A DNA stretch of 32,961 nt from Verrucomicrobiota bacterium (GCA_021208135.1 JAJOKB010000046.1:1-32961); one strand, 5' to 3'; positions 19,001 to 28,697 are shown, counted from the first letter of the stretch. Numbers and translations are program-made. The notes: generated by a model from the letters alone, not told the origin.

Positions 19001-20018
19001 GCCAGTAGTTCGGGTTGTAGTTCAGAAGGGTGCATGGAAACCTCGCGTCCATCTTTGAGGCGGATTAAAGGTTTAGGTGTAAGAAGGTCGTAATCGCCAA
19101 CGATACTGTCGATGGTTGGCAGACGGTCGCGCACGTGTTCCACGCTGGGAATGGCAGCCAACAGACCCTTGGAGTAGGGGTGAACCGGCGTTTTTAAAAT
19201 CTGTCGCACCGTGCCTTTCTCCAGGATTCTGCCGCCAAACATGACATTTACGTAATCTGCGGTCTGTGCCACGACCCCCAGATCGTGGGTGATGAAGATG
19301 ACACTGGTGCGCATTTCGCGCTGTAGATCCTTAATCAGCTCAATGATTTGAGCCTGGATGGTCACGTCCAGAGCTGTGGTCGGTTCGTCTGCTATCAGTA
19401 TTTCCGGTTTGCACACCAGTGCCATGGCAATCACCACGCGTTGCCGCATACCGCCTGACAGTTCGTGTGGGTATTGTCTTAATCGGGTTTCAGGCTTGGG
19501 GATTCCCACCTTGGCGATCATCTCAATAGCCCTGCGTTCAGCCTCTTTTTGGCTGACATTCTGATGCAGCAATATGGCCTCACAGATTTGATTGCCGATA
19601 GTGTGCACAGGACTGAGTGCGGTCATAGGCTCTTGAAAGATCATGCTGATAAAGCCGCCCCGTACCTTGAACAGCAAATCATCCTTTCAGTCAAGGAACT
19701 GATTTCGATGGGCTTGCCGTTTTTCGGATAAAAGGTGATTTTTCCGCCAGTGATTCTTCCGGGTTCCTGAATCAGCTTCAAAATGGTGTAGGCGGTGACG
19801 CTTTTTCCGGATCCGCTCTCGCCGACGATGGCCAGGATACTCCCTCTTTTCATCTCGAAGGAAATACCTCGCACCGCTTGAACTGCACCCTCCTCGGTGA
19901 AGAAAGTCACCTCCAGGTCCTCGACCTTTAACACAATATCGTCCGCACTGTTGCCCACAGATCCTTGAACCTGGGATGCGTTAGCGGAAGTCTTCTGTAA
20001 TGGATCTTGCTGTTGCAT
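18997..20018 (-). CDS. oppD: Oligopeptide/oligosaccharide ABC transporter ATP-binding protein (OppD type, one frameshift)
   Basis: The second ATPase of the transporter, about 340 residues when reconstructed. Motifs: Walker [20 protein letters not shown]-loop [17 protein letters not shown], signature [15 protein letters not shown], Walker [14 protein letters not shown]-loop [10 protein letters not shown], and the oligo_HPY region [14 protein letters not shown]. The frame breaks between SSLTER and [10 protein letters not shown] at a CC pair (19683-19684 on the plus strand); a third base would restore it. It begins 7 nt after the oppC stop and ends with an ATGA overlap with oppF. An N-terminal ~27-residue polar extension precedes the ABC domain. 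Confidence 0.92.
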
Positions 20019-20024
20019 GATGGT

Positions 20025-21146
20025 TTATCTGGAGCTGTATGGGTCAGCGGCATCGCGCAGTCCGTCACCCAGATAGTTAAAGGCGAAAACCGTGATAATA
20101 ATCATAAATACCGGCATCAGTAGCCATGGATAGGCAGATACCACCTGTAAATCCAGACAGTCCTGTAATAGCACGCCCCAACTTACAATGGGCGGTCGCA
20201 GTCCAAGACCCAGAAAACTTAGGCTGGTTTCTGCCAGAATCATGCCCGGGATACTTAAGGTGAGCGATACGATGATGTGACTGGTAAAGCCGGGCAATAA
20301 GTGCCGGAAAATGATGCGACCATGACTGGCACCCATGAGGCGGGCCGCAACGGCATAGTCTTCCTCGCGCAATGAAAGGATTTTGCCACGAACAACACGT
20401 GCCAGCCCAGTCCAACCCAGTGCGCTCAGAATCACTGTTATCATAAAATACACGGTCAGCGGACTCCAGGTGGCAGGCAGCACAGCAGCCAAGGCCATCC
20501 ACAGCGGCAACCCTGGAAACGCATTGATGATTTCGATCGCTCTCTGGATCAAATTGTCAATTCTGCCGCCCGCATATCCGGAAATACCACCCAACAGCAG
20601 GCCGAGCACAAAGGTGAGTACGATGGAGATCAAACCGATGGATAGACTGATGCGGGAACCATAAATCAGTCTGCTGAAGAGATCATGACCGTATCGGTCC
20701 GCGCCCAGGAAAAACCAGACTGGTTGTACCTCACCATCATCGAGCGGAGTGAAGCGGTCCCGATTTACCCCGAAGAAATGCCTGTCCCAGGTGAACAGAC
20801 CCCACATGGTATAGCTGTCGCCGCGCACAAAAAATCCAAGCGGAACTTTTACATCAGTACGCAGTACATAAAAGGTGCGCAAACTGACAGGATCGGTCTT
20901 ATTGACCAAACCGTGGACATAAAATCCCTCTGAAAAGCTGAATTTCGGCATCTGAGGTGGTGCCCACATGTAGTCGTAGTTGCGGGTGTCCTTGGACATG
21001 GGTGCCAAAAATTCGGCAAAAATTGCCATCAGGTATAGCACGATGAGGATAAACATCGAGGCCACCGCCAGTTTGTGGCGGGAGAAGCGCAGTCGGATCA
21101 ATTCCCATTGCGAGAGAGCCCCTTTTTCGATGGTGGGTGCAGTCAT
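20025..21146 (-). CDS. oppC: ABC transporter permease (OppC type) with large extracytoplasmic insert
   Basis: An inner-membrane permease of about 373 residues. I chose the ATG at 21146, whose A is shared with the stop of the preceding permease (TAATG); a longer frame upstream adds 14 residues inside that gene. TM1 is about HKLAVASMFILIVLYLMAIF. An insert of roughly 110 residues follows (from FLAPMSKDTRNYDYMW to DDGEVQPVWF), longer than in classic OppC. The core then starts at FFLGADRYGHDLFSRLIYGS, a hallmark. The EAA loop EEDYAVAARLMGASHGRIIFRHLLP contacts the ATPases. The gene ends DGLRDAADPYS, as usual for OppC/DppC. It is intact. Confidence 0.93.
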   Translation of the reverse strand: MTAPTIEKGALSQWELIRLRFSRHKLAVASMFILIVLYLMAIFAEFLAPMSKDTRNYDYMWAPPQMPKFSFSEGFYVHGLVNKTDPVSLRTFYVLRTDVKVPLGFFVRGDSYTMWGLFTWDRHFFGVNRDRFTPLDDGEVQPVWFFLGADRYGHDLFSRLIYGSRISLSIGLISIVLTFVLGLLLGGISGYAGGRIDNLIQRAIEIINAFPGLPLWMALAAVLPATWSPLTVYFMITVILSALGWTGLARVVRGKILSLREEDYAVAARLMGASHGRIIFRHLLPGFTSHIIVSLTLSIPGMILAETSLSFLGLGLRPPIVSWGVLLQDCLDLQVVSAYPWLLMPVFMIIITVFAFNYLGDGLRDAADPYSSR

Positions 21147-22202
21147 TAGCGTGACCCTCCTTCCATGCGGATCCTTGGATCCAACCACAGCAGTAACAGG
21201 TCGGATACCAATGTCCCCATTACTCCGAGCAGTGAGAAGATCATTAACATTGAGCCAGCGAGATACATATCCTGGGAAAGCAATGAGGTTAACATCAATG
21301 GACCTATCGTTGGCAGGCTTAGCACCAGCGCGACAATGGCACCACCTGAAAGTAGGGCGGGGAAAATGCCGCCTATCCCGGAAATAAACGGATTGAGCGC
21401 CAGCCGCACCGGATACTTCATTAGCAGTTTGAAGGGACGCACGCCTTTGGCTCTGGCTGTGGTTACATAGGGTTTCTTGAGTTCATCGAGCAGGTTGCCG
21501 CGCATCACGCGAATCATACCTGCGGTGCTGCCAGTGGCTATCACAATGATAGGGATCCAAATGTGTTGCAACAGATCGACGACTTTGCCCCAAGACCAGT
21601 TCGGCTGTGTAGCGTATTCGGGCGAGAAGAGCCCCGATACACTCATGCCAAACCATTCCCACGCGCCGTACATCAACAGTACAGCGAGCAGGAAATTAGG
21701 AATACACATCCCGATAAAGCCAATAACGGATGTTATATAATCGCCTATCGAATACTGGCGAACGGCGGAGTAGATGCCAATCGGCAGGGCGATTGCCCAG
21801 GTAAACAGAATAGTTCCAAGTGAAATCAACACGGTCAGCATCACCCGTTCGCCGATGATCGAATTGACCGATTGTTTGCTTTCCATGGATCGGCCCAAAA
21901 ATCCTTGCAGCAGACCCAGATCTTCGCCGTCGAAGCTGAAGAACCAATAAACCCCGGCCCAGCGCAGGTATTTTTCCACTACACCTGCCTCCAGATGAAA
22001 CATTTCGGTGAGCTGATCGATTTCCTGCTGATCGGCACCAGTCCCTGACTCTTCGAGCTGCATGATGCGAAAGGTCACATAATCACCGGGGGGGAAGTTG
22101 AATGATGACAAAGGAGATGACCGATATGATGAACAGAGTGGGGACCATGATGATCAGTCGTCTGCCAATGTAGGGGTGACGATAACCAATCAGAACAAGC
22201 AT
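21146..22202 (-). CDS. oppB: ABC transporter permease (OppB type), possibly the C-terminal half of a fusion (one frameshift)
   Basis: Inner-membrane permease with the OppB pattern: IGRRLIIMVPTLFIISVISFVII (TM1), PPGDY, an extracytoplasmic region containing EVVEKYLRWAG-like sequence, ERVMLTVLISLGTILFTWAI, and the EAA loop YVTTARAKGVRPFKLLMKYPVRLALNPF. The frame breaks at a run of seven G (22088-22094); six would join VIIQLPPGDYVTF. The conservative start is the ATG at 22202 (MLVLIGYRHPYIGRR), which shares one base with the stop of the solute-binding gene (TGATG). An alternative reading makes this region continuous with the solute-binding protein; see findings. It lies upstream of oppC with a 1-nt overlap. 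Confidence 0.88.
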
Positions 22203-24459
22203 CAAGCCAAAAGCTGCCCCAAATGAGAATGCGCACCAGCTGGCCGATGTCGAATCCTGAGCGCGTTGCTGTGGCGTCGGGGCAGAGTGCGCATGGGCGT
22301 AATGGTGCGCAACTCGGCGAGCATGGCGTTGATGACTGCCGGGGTGTCTGCCTGGCCATCAAAAAAGTAAGTCTCGATACCGGTGTTGCCGGGGGAAATA
22401 AAATCCCAACTGTAAACCGCGCGCTCAGGTACGTTGCGCACAAAATCCCGCAGTGGAATAATGCGTGGCGGAGAGTTGGACACTGAAATGGTCCACAGGT
22501 TTTCTGCTGCCAGCAAAAGGTTCTCCCGGAATATTTCGACCTTTTCGTCGAAAGCTATGGTCGCACGGGTGTGTTCGAACACTTCCATGGTCCTGCGATA
22601 GGTCGAATCAGGGTGGGGTGCAATGGCACCGGGATGTTCGCGCGATTCCTCCGTGTCAAACAATCCGCCAGCCAGAAACCAGTTGGCATATCCCCTGGCC
22701 CAGTCCGAATGCGTCGATGATGGTACAAACATGCGCGGTTCAAGAATCGGCAAGAATTCACCGTTACCTGACCAAACGTTAAAATCATGAATGCGTGCAT
22801 CGGTTTCCACCCTGAACAAGTTGCCACTGCGCTCGCGCGCGGTGACGCGGATCCCGATCTGTTCCCAGTAATCGGTAATGGTCTGTGCGGCACCACCACC
22901 GGTTCTGCCTACCACATTGAGAAAGAAGTGCATGCGCGAACCATCGGCAAAAGTGCGGAACCCTTGGCGATCCCGCCGATCCAGGCCGAGTTCATCCAAC
23001 AAGGCATTAGCGCGGTCAGGATCATATTCAACAAATGCGTAGTACAGTTCCGGGGTGAAGAAGGGCGAATCCCTTGGCGGCGCAGCCTGCGCTGGTTCCG
23101 CCAGTCCATTGTATTCGGCGCGAATCACATTTTCGCGGTGAATGGCCAGCGACAGTGCTTGCCGGAATCTGGGTTCGCGCAACAGGTGATACTTGTTTTC
23201 AGCTTCGCGGTCGCCTGGCGTAAAGCGGCGGTTTTGGTTGGGCTGGATTAGGAAAATGGATCTTTCGCCCATCATCCAATGGCGCAGTTGCATTCTGTTG
23301 CGCTCGAGGTTTTCCATCAGCAAGCTGTATTGCCCCACTTCCACGCCACTGGTTTGCAAAACCACATTGCCCTGCATGGCATTGACTGCGATCAGGTCGG
23401 GAGATTTATCCTCAAAGAAAATCCGGTCCAGATAAGGCAATTGCCGTCCCTCAGTGTCTACCGCGAAGTAATAGGGGTTGCGCACCATGGTCAGCGGCAA
23501 ATTGCGTTTGTGTGTGCGCACGATCCATGGGCGCAGTGACGGCATTTCCGGGTTGAGGAAGGTGCGCACGTAGAAATATACCTGGCGCGGACGCTGCAAA
23601 TTTGCGCTCTGCATGACGCTGGCAATCAACTCAGGATCACCGATTGTCGGATGAAAACGACTTAGGTAATGCGCCGGTCGATCGGTCAAATCCATGCCGG
23701 GGAAAGAGGCAAGTCGTTCCAAAAACAAACCATTGGGTACCGGAAAACGAAACCGGATCGTAAAGGCATCGACTTTTTCTATGGTGCCCACCTGATCCTG
23801 AATACGCAGGATTTCGGGGATACGGCCGCCCATGATGACCGGATCTTTCACCTCGTGTTCATACCAGTACATGATGTCATCAGCGGTAAACGGATGGCCG
23901 TCAGACCAACGCATGCCGCGCCGCAGGAAAAAAGTGTATTCCGTGCCATCTTCATTCACTTCCCACCCTCGGGCCACATGCGGCACGATGGGATATCCGG
24001 CATGACTCCAGCGAACCAGAAAAGTATAAGACAGACGGTTCGGCACCAGCCCCCACAGCGAACCCATGCCGGAGACATAATAGAGCCAGGTGCCTCCATA
24101 TCGTCCATTACCTTCAACTCCCTCCATGACCACTGGTTCAGGGCCGATCCGTTCCTCCAGTGGTGGCAAGCTGCCTTCACGCACCAGTTCACTCAACAGG
24201 GCGATTCGTGCCTGGGCCACCACGCAGCCGTCGACCCTTCACTGTAGTCAACCTCGCGGAATACCGTAATGGGATTCGTCGTGTCGACGCGCACATCGCG
24301 CAGGGACTCAGCCATGGCTACGCGCTCAGGATCAAAGGCAGGAACTTCTGTCCGCAGTTCAGGAGTTAACACCCAGCCCCAGAATGCAATCATTGCAAGC
24401 AGTGCTAGGCCCGCCAGGAAAACCTTGGCGGTGAAAATTAAAAATTCCTTATATTTCAC
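22202..24459 (-). CDS. ABC transporter family 5 solute-binding protein, membrane-anchored (frameshifted)
   Basis: Captures the substrate for the Opp-type importer outside the inner membrane. It starts at a GTG (24459) with an N-terminal membrane anchor or signal (FLIFTAKVFLAGLALLAMIAFWGWVL) and no lipobox. SBP_bac_5 features follow: YGGTW, VARGWEVNEDGTEYTFFLRRGMRWSDGHPFTADDIMYWYE, MVRNPYYFAVDTEGRQLPYLD, and EPRFRQALSLAIHRENVI. The YGGTW opening is shared with oligosaccharide-binding members of this family, so a sugar substrate is plausible but unproven. One base seems missing at a CCC (24235-24237): restoring it gives DYSEGVDGCVVAQARIALL. The tail after ITPMRTL is Arg/His-rich (PRRHSNALRIRHRP) and looks out of frame, so the true C-terminus is uncertain and may continue into OppB. 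Confidence 0.88.
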
Positions 24460-24600
24460 TTTCGGGTATGTAGTTCAGGGAGGGACTTTTATTTGGGGGG
24501 CTGTTTGTAGTTCTGTCGAGAACATTGCACTATAAATTTTATCCAAATTTAAGCTTGCGGCATGGATTGAAATCTCTACTTTTCACACCTTTATTTTGGA
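24460..24600. promoter_or_regulatory. AT-rich divergent region between the transporter operon and tRNA-Lys
   Basis: No gene is seen in these 141 nt. For the minus-strand transporter, TATAGT (complement of 24529-24534) is a -10-like hexamer with no convincing -35. For the tRNA, TTGCGG (24555-24560) and TACTTT (24577-24582) at 16-nt spacing would start transcription roughly ten bases before the tRNA. Both are weak matches. Confidence 0.3.
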
Positions 24601-24676
24601 GGGCGAATAGCTCAGTTGGTAGAGCAGGAGACTTTTAATCTCTTGGTCCAGGGTTCGAGTCCCTGTTCGCCTACCA
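24601..24676 (+). tRNA. tRNA-Lys (anticodon UUU)
   Basis: A complete cloverleaf can be drawn. The acceptor stem is GGGCGAA/TTCGCCT (first pair G-U), the D arm GCTC-AGTTGGTA-GAGC, and the anticodon arm GGAGA-CTTTTAA-TCTCT with anticodon TTT. The T arm is CAGGG-TTCGAGT-CCCTG, the discriminator base is A at 24673, and the 3' CCA is encoded at 24674-24676. The anticodon reads AAA and AAG lysine codons. A glycosidase-like reading frame starts 13 nt after the CCA. Confidence 0.97.
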
Positions 24677-24689
24677 TTCATTGCGTTTT

Positions 24690-25585
24690 ATGTTTAAACT
24701 TTCCGACCATTGGCTGGGGGACACTTGGTACTATGTTGAACAAGATGTTGCTCACATGTTTTATTTGTTCTGTCCCCGTCATATTGAGCGGCACACTTGC
24801 TGGAGTATAGGGCACGCCACTAGTTCGGACCTGCGCACTTGGACTGATCACGGAGAACTCTTTGGTTCTCGACCTGAAGACCCGCTCAACGCTTGTTTGT
24901 CGACTGGATCGGTTACCCGCTGGCGCAGCAGCTACCTGATGGCGTGTCTGGCCAATCACAATCATTCCAACCCGAGGGTTGTCTATGCCACATCACCGGA
25001 TTTGTATGAGTGGCAGTGGGTAGCTGGGGTTGACTGTGATTTGCATTCCAGTGGCTACAGTCGAAGAGGAAGTCTGCCGTTCAAAAATCCCCGGTGGCGG
25101 GATCCGTTTGTATTTACCCATGAAGGTTATCTGCATCAGCTAATAACTGCTGCGAACGACAGTTTACCGCCTGAGGCGGATGGTGTTATCGGGCACATGC
25201 GCACTGTAGATCTGCATACGTGGGAATTTTTCCACCATTGGATCTGTATGGAGTAGGCACTGACTTGGAATGTCCCAAACTGTATCGGATGGGGGATCAG
25301 TTTGTGTTATGGGTGTCGATGTTCACCGTGTTGCAAAGCCCGCACTTTAGATCCGCCCAACCAGAGGGGCTCAATGGCAATACTACCTACAAATTTACCG
25401 CACCCTCTCTAGCCGGTCCCTATCGGGCGCAGGGCACTGGCCGCATACTGGATCGGGATTATCCCGGCGGTCCTTATGCCTGCGAGGCAGTCTTGTTTAA
25501 AGGACAGTGGTATCTGTTGGGCACTTGCTGGAGCGATCGTCTGGGGGACAGCATTTGTGATCCCATTCCAATCGCAATGGCCTGA
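24690..25585 (+). CDS. GH32-like glycoside hydrolase, cytoplasmic (one frameshift)
   Basis: A reconstructed protein of about 298 residues resembling the five-bladed beta-propeller of GH32 (clan GH-J, beta-fructosidases). The second and third acidic motifs are clear: RDP in NPRWRDPFVF (Asp138) and EC in DLECPKLY (Glu194). The first motif, normally WMNDPNG, is WLGDTWYY (Asp11). Blade-like repeats read WSIGHATSSDLRTWTDHG and VVYATSPDLYEWQW. There is no signal peptide and no C-terminal GH32 sandwich, so it is shorter than classic invertases. The frame breaks at five T (25227-25231); a sixth restores TWEFFPPLDLYGVGTDLE. I took the ATG at 24690 as start; a TTG at 24681 is possible. It ends 8 nt from the convergent regulator gene. 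The substrate is unknown, though a fructoside is the family expectation. Confidence 0.75.
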
Positions 25586-25593
25586 GCCGCCTT

Positions 25594-26737
25594 TTATCCT
25601 TGTCCCTGCATTTGACGCAGGTATCGACGTGCCACCTCCAGTGGAACGGTATTGTTAGCCGTTCTGCCCTTGGATACGCAGTAAATGATGTATTGTTCAA
25701 GACCCAGAATATTATTGGGCCAATCGGATTTTCTGATCAGGTCGTACACATCGGGTGAAAACTGTGTTTGGCGGGCCTGCGGGGCTATCGCCAGCGAGTT
25801 TTTCAGAATATGTGCAACAAGATCTTCAAGATCTTCCATTCTCTCCTGCAAAGTTGGCAGGTGCAGCACGGTGTCCATCAGATAATACGCGAATTCGGTG
25901 CTTACTGAACCAGCCACCATTTCTTCTTCCAGATGAACTCCAGCCAGACAAATCAGCCAGCCTTGGGCGGTTTGCTTGGCAAATACCTGGGTCAGTTGAG
26001 TTTGTAATTCCTGATCAATCTTTTCCACATACTCCAGCACCAGGGTGCCACCGAGTGCGGACTGGAGAATGCCTCCGCCGATGCCGTTGCCATAGATATC
26101 TTCCTCGATTTCCAAGGTGGATTTCTCGGCGCAGTTATAGACCACGAACGGTTTGTCGTGACCGCAGCAAACCAGATGCAAGGTTTCGGCCAGTTGCAGT
26201 TTGCCCACACCTGCTTCGCCCTCAATCAGGATTGGCGGCCTTCGACCCGACTTCTGCAGTTGAAGCAGCGCATGTTTTACTTCCGCAATGTGTGGGGATT
26301 TGCCCGCCAGTGCGAGGCACGATTCCCACGTAATGGTACCACTGCCGGCTGCACTGTTCATATTGGCACTGGTTTCTTCCTGACCACGTGCGGCCAGGCC
26401 CCGCTGAATGGATTCCACAAACTCAGCGATGCGCAGGGGTTTGCGCAGATAATCAAATGCGCCTGCCCGCAGTGCTTTCAACGCATTGGCCTTGGAAGGT
26501 ATTCCGTCGGTAATAATCAGCAGAGTGTCCAGTTTTTTTGCTCTGCAGTTCATCTGCCAGATCCATACCGCCATTACTCAGGTCAGCCAGCACAATGTCG
26601 ATACGCTCGGCCTTGCATTGTTTGGCAGCGTCTTTGCAGTCACCGGCAGTGAAAACCTTAAAGCCCATCGGTGACAGCACGGCGGACAATGCCTCGCGCA
26701 CACCGCTGGCAGGGTCAATAATCAGAATATTAGCCAT
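25594..26737 (-). CDS. NtrC-like response regulator with degenerate AAA+ domain (one frameshift)
   Basis: About 380 residues. The receiver domain (1-120) has acidic Asp8 in ILIIDPASG, phospho-acceptor Asp52 in IVLADLSNGG, and the conserved Lys in YLRKPL. A sigma-54-activator-type AAA+ domain follows but is eroded. Walker A is GEAGVGKLQLAE, with Leu after the Lys. Walker B is GGTLVLEYVEKI where GGTLFLDEI is normal, so the DE pair is lost. The GAFTGA loop is absent (IYGNGIGGGILQSALGG). WPNNILGLEQYI still matches WPGNVRELEN. No Fis-type helix-turn-helix follows. It probably cannot activate sigma-54 promoters and may act through protein contacts. The frame breaks at seven T (26533-26539); six join LQSKK to LDTLLIITDG. 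Its start overlaps the GDSL hydrolase stop by 8 nt. Confidence 0.82.
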
Positions 26738-27386
26738 TGTTCAGGGTTTTGAAAGTGTTGAGCCAGGCATCAGCCATCAGAGTGTGTCCCAGAATTGTGG
26801 GGTGGACGCCATCCGGCGCGAGTTCATCAACTGTGTATGTTTGCAAGGCATCAGTAAACACCTTTTGGTAGGGAACCAAGGCTAGACCTCTCCGGGTTGC
26901 GAGATCACGGATTGCATGGGCGCGTATGGTCAGTTCCTCGGCAAATTCCTCGGTCCAGGCACTTCCTTGGATCAGGAAGGGTTCTCCCAGAATAATGCGC
27001 ACGGCAGGCATTTGCTCGATGGTGAAGTCAAGCAGTGCATCGTAGCTGCGGATGAAGTGGCTGAGAGGCACTCCGTCATAGACGTCTCCGCGTTTGAATC
27101 CGTGCCAAACATCGTTCACCCCTACCAGAATACTGAGCACATCCGGCTGCAAGTTCAGGGTATCTTTTTGCCAGCGGGCATAAAGTTGAGTGATTTTGTG
27201 GCCTGAAATACCTCGGTTGAAGAAAGTCCATGCGCGTTGAGGGTGCAGTTGCGGCAGGCGCCCACACAGAATCCGCACGTAACCGTTGCCGAAGTTGCCG
27301 GGAGCATCCGGTTCCTGGTTGGCATTGCGTCCGCAATCGGTAATGGAGTCACCTTGAAATACCACCGAACAAGGGGTTTTTTGCAT
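26730..27386 (-). CDS. SGNH/GDSL-family hydrolase (esterase/lipase-like)
   Basis: A 218-residue cytoplasmic serine esterase-type enzyme. Blocks I, II, III and V of the SGNH family are visible: VVFQGDSITDCGR (nucleophile Ser), NRGISGHKI (Gly), ILVGVNDVWHG (Asn) and LAPDGVHPTILGH (Asp-His). The block I extension DSITDCGR with NGYVRIL resembles carbohydrate esterases and acetylxylan-esterase-like members, but the substrate cannot be read from sequence. I chose the ATG at 27386 because it precedes the first strand by seven residues; an upstream start adds 13 residues. The gene is divergent from the alpha-oxoamine synthase and overlaps the regulator gene downstream by 8 nt. Confidence 0.88.
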   Translation of the reverse strand: MQKTPCSVVFQGDSITDCGRNANQEPDAPGNFGNGYVRILCGRLPQLHPQRAWTFFNRGISGHKITQLYARWQKDTLNLQPDVLSILVGVNDVWHGFKRGDVYDGVPLSHFIRSYDALLDFTIEQMPAVRIILGEPFLIQGSAWTEEFAEELTIRAHAIRDLATRRGLALVPYQKVFTDALQTYTVDELAPDGVHPTILGHTLMADAWLNTFKTLNNG

Positions 27387-27487
27387 GAGTTGAGAGTGTG
27401 GGTTCGTCGGTCTTGATACAAGCAATTATTGGCAATGTAGGTGGAACATCTTGCAACCCGCGCTGGAATGGACACATATCTGTATCT
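27387..27487. promoter_or_regulatory. Divergent promoter region between GDSL hydrolase and oxoamine synthase
   Basis: 101 nt with no reading frame of its own. Towards the right, TTGATA (27413-27418) with TGTAGG (27436-27441) at 17-nt spacing is a possible but weak promoter. I see no convincing operator or hairpin. Confidence 0.3.
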
Positions 27488-28697
27488 ATGAAGTCATTGC
27501 TTAAACCGTGGCTAAAACCCGATCCGGAAAACAGTATCGCCCGTAGATGCCGCGAAGACGAACTCACCAAAGCGCGTCTTAAATACCAGCTCTGGTATCT
27601 TAGTTTCAAAGGTCAACAGGGACCCAGAGTCGATTGGGAGGGTAAACAATTGTTGATGATGAGCAGCAATGATTACCTTGGGTTAAGCGATCATCCGCTC
27701 GTCGTCCGCGCTGGCAAGCAGGCGCTGGAAAAATGGGGCAGTAGTACTACCGGAGCCCGGTTGGCCAACGGCAGTCGCAGTTTTCACCATGAACTGGAGG
27801 AGCGACTGGCCGCATTCGTCGGTAAAGAGGCATGCCATGTATTCAGTGCCGGATACCTCGCATGCATGTCTGCCGTCAGCACTTTCTCTTCCAGGGGCGA
27901 TTTGATTCTGGTCGACCGCAATGTGCATTCCAGTTTGTGGTCGGGGATTGGCTTGTCCTCAGCCCGCGTTGAACGGTTCGGCCACAACAACCCTTCCGAC
28001 CTTCAGGATATTCTCATGAGCGAGGCGCGTGAGTTGCCCAAAATGGTGGTTGTCGAGGGCGTTTATTCCATGGAAGGACACATTGCCAGATTGCCGGAAA
28101 TTATTGAGGTCGGTCGCGGCAATAACTGTTTTTATGTGCTGGATGATGCACATGGCTTTGGTGTTCTCGGCGATCGCGGTCAGGGGACTGCCGGTTACCT
28201 GGATTGTGTGCGTGGCGTCGATATTATTTGTGGTAGCCTTTCCAAATCTCTGTCCAGTGTCGGTGGGTTTGTGGCCGGCGACAAAACGTTGATTGAATAT
28301 CTGCGCACGCACAGCAAGCAATGCATCTTTTCTGCCGCCATCAGTCCTGTGCAGGCAGCCTGTGCGCTTGCGGCCCTGGATATCCTGCAGCGCGAACCTG
28401 AGCACCGCCTGAGACTCTGGGACAACACCAGATACTACAAACAATTGCTCAATCAATTGGATTTGGATACCTGGGACAGTGAAACTCCTGCTGTACCCAT
28501 CATTGTCGGCAATAAGGAAAGAGCTTACCGAATTTGGAAAAATCTGCTCGAACAAGGCGTATTTACCGTTTTAGCTATTGCTCCTGCCGTACCTCCTGGC
28601 AAAGATTTGCTTACGCACCGCGGTTTCAGCCCGCCATACACGCTCAGACCTCGAGCAGGTTGCTGAAGCTCTCGGCAAAGCATTTCGCAAATACTAA
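27488..28697 (+). CDS. Alpha-oxoamine synthase family PLP enzyme (one frameshift)
   Basis: A PLP enzyme of about 403 residues in the family of 8-amino-7-oxononanoate synthase, 2-amino-3-ketobutyrate CoA ligase and serine palmitoyltransferase, which condense an amino acid with an acyl-CoA. Motifs: [51 protein letters not shown], the PLP lysine in [13 protein letters not shown], and a C-terminal [20 protein letters not shown] chose the ATG at 27488; a longer upstream frame crosses the divergent promoter. Near 28608-28612 one extra base breaks the frame. Reading past it gives the family end [21 protein letters not shown], with a stop at 28695-28697. No other biotin gene is nearby, so a sphingolipid-type or other lipid precursor is equally possible. 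A GDSL hydrolase lies divergently. Confidence 0.85.

Noticed and set aside
24601-25600. Integrative element at tRNA-Lys
   Set aside because: No integrase and no direct repeat of the tRNA 3' end was seen by eye within the window.
26533-26539. Programmed frameshift or slippage on the A7 run in the response regulator
   Set aside because: Similar breaks, both insertions and deletions, occur in many unrelated genes here, so sequence error is simpler.
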